Shown: piece by piece, positions 17,471 to 24,418 of the stretch
How positions within the stretch are numbered: position 1 is the first letter of the stretch
Layout: each line of letters starts with the position of its first letter
Assembly: GCF_016841685.1 (NCBI RefSeq)
Contig: NZ_JAENYR010000024.1
Span: forward strand, 1 to 42,790
Length of the DNA stretch: 42,790 nt
Source of the DNA: Thiohalomonas denitrificans
GTDB lineage: Bacteria; Pseudomonadota; Gammaproteobacteria; Thiohalomonadales; Thiohalomonadaceae
Direction of reading: 5' to 3'
Notes under the pieces: generated by a model
Told to the model about the DNA's origin: nothing
Database searches by the model: none
The model's input: only the letters and a program-made list of their open reading frames with translations
Made by a program: the position numbers and the translations under genes

Positions 17471-18112
17471 TTAGAAGAACGATTCGGGGATAATCAGGAT
17501 ATCTCCGGGTCGCATCTCTACGTTGGCCGAAATATCGCCATCCTTGACCAAATCTGCCAGCCGAACATTGAATTGCTGTTTATCGGTTTTTCCGACCTTA
17601 CGCACGATACTGGCCCGATTACCGGCCGCAAATTCCGTCAAACCACCAACCGCTATCAATACATCAAGTACTGTCAAATCTTCGCTGTACGGTATCATTC
17701 GCGGCTCAACCGCTTGTCCGACGACCCTGATTTGTTCAGTGGCTCGTCCCACAACTTGCGATACCGTCACCGTGACCACCGGGTGCTTGACATAGCGCGC
17801 CAGACGTTTTTCCATCGTTCGCGCCAATTCGCTGGGTGACTTGCCACTGGCCTGGACATCTTCGACCAGGGGGGTGGTAATCCTTCCATCGGGCCGAACG
17901 GGAACGGTTGAGGAAAGATCCGGATTACCCCATACAAATACCTCCAGGTGGTCTCCCGGGCCGATGATGTAATTGACCTCCGTTCGCTCCCCTTCGGGGT
18001 TCACCGGCTGCGAAGCCGCTGTTTTTCCGCGCATGATCTGGTCAAGCTGGGTACAGCCGTTCAGCCCTAATACCAAAACAGACCCAATAAACAGTATCGT
18101 GGCAGTACGCAT
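17471..18112 (-). CDS. Wza-like polysaccharide export lipoprotein (213 aa)
   Basis: Periplasmic/outer-membrane polysaccharide export protein with a Poly_export domain (YIIGPGDHLEVFVWGNPDLS, then VRPDGRITTPLVEDVQASG) followed by a SLBB-like domain (IRVVGQAVEPRMIPYSEDLTVLDVLIAVGGL). It is short compared with E. coli Wza and fits the TIGR03027-like XrtA subfamily. The signal peptide ends LNGC, giving lipidation at C20. I choose the ATG at 18112 because GGAG lies exactly 6 nt upstream; two upstream in-frame ATGs at 18124 and 18118 lack this spacing. The protein probably forms the outer-membrane exit channel with the neighbouring barrel. It sits between the initiating transferase (21-bp gap) and the kinase. 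Confidence 0.87.
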   Translation of the reverse strand: MRTATILFIGSVLVLGLNGCTQLDQIMRGKTAASQPVNPEGERTEVNYIIGPGDHLEVFVWGNPDLSSTVPVRPDGRITTPLVEDVQASGKSPSELARTMEKRLARYVKHPVVTVTVSQVVGRATEQIRVVGQAVEPRMIPYSEDLTVLDVLIAVGGLTEFAAGNRASIVRKVGKTDKQQFNVRLADLVKDGDISANVEMRPGDILIIPESFF

Positions 18113-18133
18113 AATCATCTCCATTGCAATAAT

Positions 18134-19516
18134 TCAACGAGCTCCCCGCCCGAACACAACCACTTCGGCAGTTTGAACCAGTATCAGAAGGTCCATTAAA
18201 AAGCTGTGATTCTTTATGTAGTAAAGATCATACTGAAGTTTTTGTGCAGCATCGTCCTGCGATGCACCATAGGCATAACGTAATTGTGCCCACCCGGTAA
18301 GGCCGGGTTTCATACAGTGTCGTTCTGCATAAAACGGTATGACCTTTTCAAGCTCCTGGACAAACTCGGGGCGTTCCGGACGGGGACCGACGAAGCTCAT
18401 CTCTCCTGTAAGCACATTCAGCAGTTGCGGCAGCTCATCGATTCGCGAACGACGGATCCATTTTCCAACCCTGGTAATGCGGGTATCGTTGGTTTTTGCC
18501 CAACGAGCCCTGCCATCACTTTCGGCGTCGGTATACATGCTCCGGAATTTGAAGATCTCGAACAGCTCACCGTTTTCCCCGACACGTTTCTGACGGTAGA
18601 GAATCGGGGCTGCAAAGCCACTTTCGAAAAGTATAGCGATTACCGTGACTGCCATGACAGGCGCAGCAAACACCAACAACGAACCCGCAGCCAGGAGATC
18701 AAATCCGCGTCGTAGCATTCGCGCCCGAGTTCCGTAACGAAATCCTCCCGAACCTACGAGCCAACCCGGCGTCAGTAAATCCAAAGAGATTTTGCCCGTC
18801 TCCTTTTCAACAAAACTGTTTTCGTCAGTGACCGCTATTCCACGGGCCCGGCACGCCAACAGCTCTGCCATCGGCAGAGTATTTCTGCGTTCACCGGTTG
18901 CAATCACAATTTCTTCACAGTTGTACTGCTCTGCAAGTTCGGAAAGACCGATAGGCAGGTAGGCTATTCGTTCACTTTCGACGTCGGCACTCTCCCCGGC
19001 TACTGGAAAAAACCAGACGATATCCACGCTTTTGGTCTGTTGGGCGATTTGATGGATTGTTCTCGCCTTTGCCCCGGTACCCAGAACAATGATTTTTCTG
19101 GCCAGAGCGCCGCTATCGACCAGCCGACGGAAAATGAACCGATCCAGAGTAATAAAAGCGACGGCAATTCCCGCAGCCGTTGCCACTACCACGCGATCGA
19201 TAGTCAGGTTAGGCATCCAGTGGGACACAACCGCAAAGATGACTGCCGTTCCGAATAGGGCGACGATCAGCCGGGAAAGATAGGAAATCACCCCGTCCCA
19301 TACACCCGTTTGATACAATCCCATTGCAGCCATACTCAGTGTCATCGTCCCTCCGAATACACCGGCACTCCACAGCCATGGTTCGCTTAACGCAGCTTCG
19401 GTTTTTAACCAGGCCGTGGCCAGGTACACCGAGAACACACCAAACGTCAGTTCCGCACCAAACAGAAAAATGAAGGGCGCGCGAAAATACTGCCCGGCAA
19501 TCCGAATGGTCGGCAT
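18134..19516 (-). CDS. Initiating polyprenyl-phosphate sugar-1-phosphate transferase (460 aa)
   Basis: Catalyses the first membrane step of repeat-unit synthesis: transfer of a sugar-1-phosphate from a nucleotide sugar to undecaprenyl phosphate. The N-terminal half has four or five membrane segments and a CoA-binding-like domain (IIVLGTGAKARTIHQIA). The C-terminal Bac_transf domain has RRGFDLLAAGSLLVFAAPVM, EIFKFRSMYTDAE, RWIRRSRIDELPQL-type and GEMSFVGPRPERPEF motifs. It resembles the TIGR03013-like XrtA-locus transferase. The start at 19516 is chosen because AGGAGG lies 6 nt upstream; an upstream open extension to 19627 has no membrane or family character. It is the first gene of the export operon, and the MITE-like element lies 125 bp before its start. 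Confidence 0.87.
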   Translation of the reverse strand: MPTIRIAGQYFRAPFIFLFGAELTFGVFSVYLATAWLKTEAALSEPWLWSAGVFGGTMTLSMAAMGLYQTGVWDGVISYLSRLIVALFGTAVIFAVVSHWMPNLTIDRVVVATAAGIAVAFITLDRFIFRRLVDSGALARKIIVLGTGAKARTIHQIAQQTKSVDIVWFFPVAGESADVESERIAYLPIGLSELAEQYNCEEIVIATGERRNTLPMAELLACRARGIAVTDENSFVEKETGKISLDLLTPGWLVGSGGFRYGTRARMLRRGFDLLAAGSLLVFAAPVMAVTVIAILFESGFAAPILYRQKRVGENGELFEIFKFRSMYTDAESDGRARWAKTNDTRITRVGKWIRRSRIDELPQLLNVLTGEMSFVGPRPERPEFVQELEKVIPFYAERHCMKPGLTGWAQLRYAYGASQDDAAQKLQYDLYYIKNHSFLMDLLILVQTAEVVVFGRGAR

Positions 19517-19641
19517 TCGGGTCCTCCTTGAACAATCGAGTCTTTCCTGTTCAGAGCCGTCGGAATACCACACCGTATAAAAGTTGTTTGGTATTGAACG
19601 TATAGACGGAGTTTTCTGAACCCGCAATCGTTGCTATTCCA

Positions 19642-19912
19642 CTAGTGGTCCATGCGGGGAATAGTGTGGCACTCAGAGTCCCGCTAATGGGCCAAGGCAA
19701 GGCGCGCTGCGCAGGGAATGGCGTGCCCTTTCCAAGCAGCGCAACGCAGGATTGGCCCATTAGCGGGACTCCCTTCGGGCCGGCTCACAAGCCCCCTTGG
19801 CTGCGTTGCAGTCGCTTGAACCGGCTATATGGCCAGTTCTGCGCTCCTGCGCCTTGCCGATGGCGCTTGTGAGATGGCTGAGCGTTACACTATTCCCCGC
19901 ATGGACCACTAG
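19642..19912. mobile_element. MITE-like nested palindromic element, 271 bp, 26-bp perfect terminal inverted repeats
   Basis: Perfect 26-bp terminal inverted repeats lie at 19642-19667 (CTAGTGGTCC...) and 19887-19912 (...GGACCACTAG), with weaker similarity continuing about 10 bp inward. Inside are two hairpin arms. Arm 1 is bounded by a perfect 19-bp inverted repeat at 19677-19695 and 19752-19770. Arm 2 is bounded by a 9-bp inverted repeat (CTCACAAGC/GCTTGTGAG) at 19783-19791 and 19865-19873. The core of arm 2, read on the minus strand, aligns with the core of arm 1 (GGCAAGGCGC...GCGCAG...CAACGCAG), so the halves are diverged inverted copies. There is no coding capacity and no clear target duplication. 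The right end lies 10 bp from the stop codon of the dehydrogenase. Confidence 0.8.
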
Positions 19913-19922
19913 CGGCCGGGAG

Positions 19923-21191
19923 TCACAGTCTTCCATCGACTTGGTCCGCCGGAAAGACATGCTTGGCATCGAATACCACATGGTTGGGTTTGCAGGCCAC
20001 CTGGAAGTGCGGCAGACCTTTCTCGACAAAGCGTTGATGGCCTACACCCAACAACATCGCGTCGTAACGTCCTTCAGGCAGGTTTTCGACCGGGTTGATT
20101 CCATATTGTTCGTAAGCGTCTGCGGGATCGACCCAGGGGTCATAAACGTCGACATTGACATTGAGTTTTGTCAACGTTTTGACGACGTCAACGATTCGGC
20201 TGTTGCGTAGATCCGGGCAGTTTTCTTTGAAGGCGAGACCAAGAATCAATACATTGGACTGTGGTACATGAATGCTGCGCTTGAGCATGCACATCACCAG
20301 TCGGTTAGCCAGATATTCTCCCATCCCGTCATTAATACGGCGCGAGGCGAGAATAATGTCGGGATGATGACCCATCTCCTGTGCCTTATGGGTGAGGTAA
20401 TAGGGGTCTACGCCAATACAGTGACCGCCTACCAGACCGGGTCGGAAATGAAGAAAATTCCATTTGGTGCCGGCGGCATCGAGTACGGCCTGCGTATCGA
20501 TCTCCAGGCGTTCAAAGAGAATGGCCAGTTCATTAATCAGCGCGATATTGACATCACGCTGGGTGTTTTCGATGACCTTCGCGGCTTCGGCAACTCTGAT
20601 GTTTGGCGCCCTGTAGGTACCACCCGTGATAATCCGCTGATAGAGGCTGTCAACGAACTCTGCACCTTCCGGGGTTGAGGCCGAGGTAATTTTCCGGATC
20701 GAGACCAACGGCCGCTGTTTGTCGCCGGGATTAATCCGTTCAGGGCTATATCCGACGATAAAATCCTCATTCAAATGCAGTAAGGATTTGGACTCGAGGA
20801 TTGGGATGCAGACTTCTTCGGTCGCGCCGGGATAGACCGTCGACTCGTAGATGACGCAATCACCTTTGGAAAGGACCCGGCCGATCATCTCGCTCGCCTT
20901 GCGTAGTGGCGTCAGATCCGGTTGGTGATGGGCATCCACGGGCGTCGGAACAGTGACGATGTAGACGTTGCAATCCGTCAGCTCTTCCAGATGATCAGAG
21001 AAACTCAGGTGCTGCACCCGTTCGAGGACGTCTGGCGCAACTTCGAGCGTGGAGTCACGGTTGTTCCTGAGCTCCGCCACCCGCCGAGCCTTGGTATCGA
21101 AACCGACCGTCTCAAATTGCTTGCCGAACTCAACCGCTAGCGGAAGTCCGACATAGCCGAGTCCGACCACGCCGATTCTTACACGTTCCAT
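19923..21191 (-). CDS. Nucleotide-sugar 6-dehydrogenase (TviB/WbpA-like, 422 aa)
   Basis: NAD-dependent enzyme oxidising C6 of a UDP-sugar to the uronic acid in two steps. The N-terminal Rossmann motif is GVVGLGYVG (residues 7-15). Other marks are [32 protein letters not shown], the catalytic cysteine in [12 protein letters not shown] (C258) and the C-terminal domain [15 protein letters not shown]. The sequence is closer to TviB/WbpA-type UDP-N-acetylhexosamine dehydrogenases than to UDP-glucose dehydrogenases, judged by SPERINPGD and overall length. It would supply a HexNAcA residue to the EPS. The ATG at 21191 lacks a good ribosome-binding site. In-frame TTG codons upstream, one preceded by GGGAG at 9 nt, are alternative starts adding 2 to 12 residues. 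Confidence 0.87.
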   Translation of the reverse strand: MERVRIGVVGLGYVGLPLAVEFGKQFETVGFDTKARRVAELRNNRDSTLEVAPDVLERVQHLSFSDHLEELTDCNVYIVTVPTPVDAHHQPDLTPLRKASEMIGRVLSKGDCVIYESTVYPGATEEVCIPILESKSLLHLNEDFIVGYSPERINPGDKQRPLVSIRKITSASTPEGAEFVDSLYQRIITGGTYRAPNIRVAEAAKVIENTQRDVNIALINELAILFERLEIDTQAVLDAAGTKWNFLHFRPGLVGGHCIGVDPYYLTHKAQEMGHHPDIILASRRINDGMGEYLANRLVMCMLKRSIHVPQSNVLILGLAFKENCPDLRNSRIVDVVKTLTKLNVNVDVYDPWVDPADAYEQYGINPVENLPEGRYDAMLLGVGHQRFVEKGLPHFQVACKPNHVVFDAKHVFPADQVDGRL

Positions 21192-21412
21192 GTCCAATGG
21201 AGTCGACTCCCTGTCGTTTTTTGGCAACTGCGTCTATCCGAAGTGTAGACGCTATTCAGGTTTTCCTGAATGCAAAAGAGAGAGAATGGCATTTGGGGGA
21301 GTGCGGGCAACGGCATTCTGTTGCGTATCTGCCACACATGCTGGTTCTGCAGCCGGGCCAGGCTTGTCCGAATCCTTTGGAAGCCAGGCAGAGATCCGAC
21401 CGAATTACTGAA

Positions 21413-22186
21413 TCACCGGATGATGCTGCGCTGTGACTGGTCGATAAAACGTACGAGTTCCGAGACTACCGCATGCTCCCCGGCCATCGCTCCGAGCTCT
21501 TGGCGCGCTTCACTGAGAGGGAGACCGCTCCGGTACAGGATCCGATAGCTCTCCTTCAGGGCACTCAGTGCTTCCGGGGAAAAGCCCCGCCTTTTGAGTC
21601 CTTCCCTGTTGATTCCGTGAGGTTTGGCTGGATTTCCACTAACCATCAGATACGGCGGCACATCCTTGGCGATGGCACTACCCATCCCGGTGAAGGAATG
21701 GGCACCGACGGAACAGAACTGGTGAATCAGCGTAAACCCCGAAAGAATGACCTGATCCGCGACCGTCACGTGACCCGCCAACGAGGCATTATTGGAAAAA
21801 ATCACCCCGTTTCCAACGCGGCAGTCATGAGCAATATGGATATAGGCCATGAGAAGGTTGTCATCGCCCACTACCGTGAGGCCACCCCCGCCGACGGTTC
21901 CACGGTTAATAGTAACCGATTCCCGGATAATGTTGCGGTCTCCTATCTCCAGACGCGTCGGTTCGCCACTATACTTCTTGTCCTGAGGTGCCTCGCCAAT
22001 CGAGGCAAACTGGAAGATATGATTTTCCTTCCCGATGACCGTCGGTCCCTGAATGACCACGTGGGGACCCACCCAGGTCTTCTGGCCGATTTCCACGTCG
22101 GCGCCGATAACCGTATAGGGCCCGACCGATACATTTTCGGCCAGCCGAGCTTTTGAGTCGATAATGGCCGTAGGATGAATGCTCAT
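21413..22186 (-). CDS. lpxA: Acyl-ACP--UDP-N-acetylglucosamine O-acyltransferase LpxA (257 aa)
   Basis: First enzyme of lipid A synthesis: transfers a 3-hydroxyacyl chain from ACP to the 3-OH of UDP-GlcNAc in the cytoplasm. Left-handed beta-helix hexapeptide repeats fill residues 1-190 ([19 protein letters not shown], and so on). The catalytic histidine is in HIAHDC (H120), and the C-terminal helical domain begins at [10 protein letters not shown]. Residue 168 is Met within SFTGMGSAI; the aligned residue is Gly173 in E. coli LpxA and Met169 in P. aeruginosa, a position known to set acyl length, so a C10 chain is likely. The ATG at 22186 overlaps the fabZ stop (ATGA) and has AGGAG upstream. 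lpxB does not follow. Confidence 0.96.
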   Translation of the reverse strand: MSIHPTAIIDSKARLAENVSVGPYTVIGADVEIGQKTWVGPHVVIQGPTVIGKENHIFQFASIGEAPQDKKYSGEPTRLEIGDRNIIRESVTINRGTVGGGGLTVVGDDNLLMAYIHIAHDCRVGNGVIFSNNASLAGHVTVADQVILSGFTLIHQFCSVGAHSFTGMGSAIAKDVPPYLMVSGNPAKPHGINREGLKRRGFSPEALSALKESYRILYRSGLPLSEARQELGAMAGEHAVVSELVRFIDQSQRSIIR

Positions 22187-22629
22187 GCGATCTCCTGTTC
22201 TGCGCACATCAGATCAGCGCTGGCCACTACCTTCCCGTCTACCTTCGCCACGCCCTTGAATTTCCAGATCCCGCGTTTCGTCTTGATGAGTTCCACTTCC
22301 AGGCGCAGCTGATCGCCCGGCTCCACCGGCCGTTTGAAACGGGCATTATCGATGCCGGCAAAATAATAGAGCCTGTTGTCGTCCGGCTTGCTATCGCTAC
22401 TCTTGAAGGCCAGAATTCCGGTTGCCTGAGCCAGAGCTTCCATGATCAGCACACCGGGAAACACCGGCCGATTCGGGAAGTGTCCCGGGAAGAATGGTTC
22501 GTTCACTGTGACATTCTTCACAGCGACCAGAAATTCACCGGGTTGAAAGTCGAGTACCCGATCGATCAGCAAAAATGGATACCGGTGGGGCAGGTACTCC
22601 AGTACCTCATGAATATTCATGGTGTTCAA
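22183..22629 (-). CDS. fabZ: 3-hydroxyacyl-ACP dehydratase FabZ (148 aa)
   Basis: Hot-dog-fold dehydratase converting 3-hydroxyacyl-ACP to trans-2-enoyl-ACP in fatty acid elongation, competing with LpxA and LpxD for the hydroxyacyl pool. [14 protein letters not shown] is at residues 13-26, the catalytic His is in [14 protein letters not shown], and the catalytic Glu is in [10 protein letters not shown]. The start is not certain. A TTG at 22629 has AAGGG 7 nt upstream and gives the usual N-terminal length; an ATG three codons in (22620) has no correctly spaced site. I prefer the TTG. It lies between lpxD (4-bp gap) and lpxA (ATGA overlap). Confidence 0.95.
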   Translation of the reverse strand: MNTMNIHEVLEYLPHRYPFLLIDRVLDFQPGEFLVAVKNVTVNEPFFPGHFPNRPVFPGVLIMEALAQATGILAFKSSDSKPDDNRLYYFAGIDNARFKRPVEPGDQLRLEVELIKTKRGIWKFKGVAKVDGKVVASADLMCAEQEIA

Positions 22630-22633
22630 GTTG

Positions 22634-23662
22634 CTACCCTTTTTTCAGTTCTTCGAGTTCTTTTTCCAACGACCGAATCCGACGCGCCATATTGTCCAGC
22701 TGTTTGAAGCGAACAAAATTCTTCTGCCACCGCTCACTCGTCTCAAGCGGCACACCAGCGGAATACATGCCGGGCTTTTTGACTGATTTGGTCACCAGCG
22801 ACATCGCCGTGATGGTCACACGGTCGGCGATCTCCAAATGACCCAGGATCCCCACGCCGCCGGCGATGGCACAGTGCTTTCCAATGACCGCACTGCCGGC
22901 AATACCGACGCACGCAGCCACTGCGCTATGAGCCCCTATCCGTACGTTGTGTGCGATCTGTACCAGGTTATCGAGCTTTACGCCTTCCTCGATGACCGTG
23001 TCGTTTACCGCACCCCGGTCGATTGTGGTGTTTGCCCCCACTTCCACATCGTTCCCAATCACCACGGCGCCGAGTTGATGAACCTTTAGCCAGCGTCCGG
23101 CATCATTGGCAAAGCCAAAACCGTCGCTGCCAATGACCGCCCCGGCATGTATCACGCCACGCCGACCGATATGGCACCCGTAATAGATTGAGGCATTGGC
23201 AACCATCCGGGTTTCCTCTCCGACAACGCAATCGGAGTCGATGAAACAGCCGGGGCCAATCACCACACCTGCGCCGATTCGGGAACGTGGTCCAATAACG
23301 ACATTAGGCCCGATTGCGGCGCTCGGATGGACTTCAGCGGTCTGGTGGATCTGTGCAGTGCGATGCCGTCCCGGCTCGGGCGTTTCAGCCATGTCAAACA
23401 GCGCTGTAACACGCGCAAATGCCGCGTACGGATTATCGGCCACTAATGCAGCGACGGGACACGCGGAAAGAGACCCCTCGTCGAGGATAACGGCGGAAGC
23501 CCGTGTATCGGATAGCTGGCTTCGATACTTCGGATTCGACAAAAAGGCAATTTGCCCTTCATGTGCATCGGCCAACGTGCCGACACTTTCAATGATTAGT
23601 GAGGGCTTGCCTTCCAGCCGCGCGCCTGCCACTTCGGCCAGCGCTGCCAGTGAGTACTCCAT
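22634..23662 (-). CDS. lpxD: UDP-3-O-(3-hydroxyacyl)glucosamine N-acyltransferase LpxD (342 aa)
   Basis: Third lipid A step: N-acylation of UDP-3-O-acyl-glucosamine. An N-terminal uridine-binding domain (residues 1-100, with [13 protein letters not shown]) precedes a hexapeptide left-handed beta-helix ([14 protein letters not shown] onward). The catalytic histidine lies in [12 protein letters not shown] near residue 240, and NRDxxGAVNDT-like IDRGAVNDT is present. The C-terminus is a short coiled helix ([18 protein letters not shown]). The 342 aa match the family. The ATG at 23662 has no clear Shine-Dalgarno. Unusually, 208 bp of repeat-like non-coding DNA separate it from skp. Confidence 0.96.
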   Translation of the reverse strand: MEYSLAALAEVAGARLEGKPSLIIESVGTLADAHEGQIAFLSNPKYRSQLSDTRASAVILDEGSLSACPVAALVADNPYAAFARVTALFDMAETPEPGRHRTAQIHQTAEVHPSAAIGPNVVIGPRSRIGAGVVIGPGCFIDSDCVVGEETRMVANASIYYGCHIGRRGVIHAGAVIGSDGFGFANDAGRWLKVHQLGAVVIGNDVEVGANTTIDRGAVNDTVIEEGVKLDNLVQIAHNVRIGAHSAVAACVGIAGSAVIGKHCAIAGGVGILGHLEIADRVTITAMSLVTKSVKKPGMYSAGVPLETSERWQKNFVRFKQLDNMARRIRSLEKELEELKKG

Positions 23663-23702
23663 GGTCTAAATAGTTACCGAATTGTCTACTACTGCGACGT
23701 TA

Positions 23703-23851
23703 GGCCACGGGGACAAGGATGTCCAGGAGTGGCTATATCCAGAGATAGCATTCCGCGAGAAGAGGCATCCAGGAGCGGGAGTAGACTGTTGCGACTCGGG
23801 TCTTGAATAACAATCCATTACGTTTTTTTGCGCTCCCGGTGCCTCTGCGGT
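23703..23851. repeat. Degenerate nested palindrome between skp and lpxD
   Basis: Within the 208-bp skp-lpxD gap, 23753-23777 and 23831-23850 form an imperfect inverted repeat (arms contain AGGCATCCAGGAGCG and CGCTCCCGGTGCCT). At one flank are CCACGGGG (23705-23712) and a GGACA-AGGA-TGTCC hairpin (23711-23724). The CCACGGGG and GCCTCTGCGGTGA wording matches the palindromes between the dap genes at 39870-41465, so this looks like a decayed member of the same family. No open reading frame with gene character lies in the gap, and no terminator-like T-run follows on the transcribed strand. Confidence 0.45.
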
Positions 23852-23870
23852 GAGTTCATAGGATGCCCGG

Positions 23871-24392
23871 CTAGTTGTTCAACCGTTCTACGACGCTTTC
23901 GGTAATATCGACCTTGTCACTCGCGTACACGACACCCGCTTCGAGTACGAGGTCGTAGCCGTTTTCCTTGGCGAGGTCGGTGATCGCCTTTGCGACTTTG
24001 CGCTGCAGCTTGGAAAACTCTTCATTGCGGCGGATATTGAAATCTTCGTTAAACTCTTCCCGGGAACGCTTCAACTCACGACGTGCGGAAACGATATCCC
24101 GCTCGACTTTCCGGCGCTCGGATTCACTCATGATCGCCCCATCTCGCTCAAGCTTCTCCTCCAGCTCTTTCAGCGCACTGCCCGAGCTGGCCAACTTTTC
24201 GTCACGGGGTGCAAATTCCGTCTTGAGGCGGTCCCGTGCCTCCTGGGCCTGAGGTGCTTCTTTGAGGACCTCTGGGGTGTTCACGAATACCATACGAACA
24301 CCTTGGGCTTGGACAGGAAATACGAAGCACGCGGCCAGTAAAGTTCCAGCCAAAACGCGTTTGCCACTAGCGGCCAATTTCATTCGGTACAT
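23871..24392 (-). CDS. skp: Periplasmic chaperone Skp/OmpH family (173 aa)
   Basis: Holds unfolded outer-membrane proteins in the periplasm and delivers them to the BAM complex. The signal peptide is KRVLAGTLLAACFVFPVQAQG, with cleavage near residue 30. The mature part starts with the strand VRMVFVNTPEVL, followed by a long charged helical hairpin (residues about 45-135) and YDLVLEAGVVYASDKVDIT at the end, all standard for OmpH. AGGAAGG lies just upstream of the ATG at 24392. It is placed 26 bp after bamA, the usual order in gammaproteobacteria. Loss of the usual tight junction to lpxD is the only odd point. Confidence 0.93.
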   Translation of the reverse strand: MYRMKLAASGKRVLAGTLLAACFVFPVQAQGVRMVFVNTPEVLKEAPQAQEARDRLKTEFAPRDEKLASSGSALKELEEKLERDGAIMSESERRKVERDIVSARRELKRSREEFNEDFNIRRNEEFSKLQRKVAKAITDLAKENGYDLVLEAGVVYASDKVDITESVVERLNN

Positions 24393-24418
24393 ATTCCCTT
24401 CCTGATCAGATTCAATCG

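Noticed and set aside
21254-21271. ATTCAGG-TTTT-CCTGAAT hairpin in the lpxA-dehydrogenase gap as a terminator
   Set aside because: The stem is only 7 bp and A/T-rich, with no T-run after it on either strand. It could be an operator, but nothing supports that.
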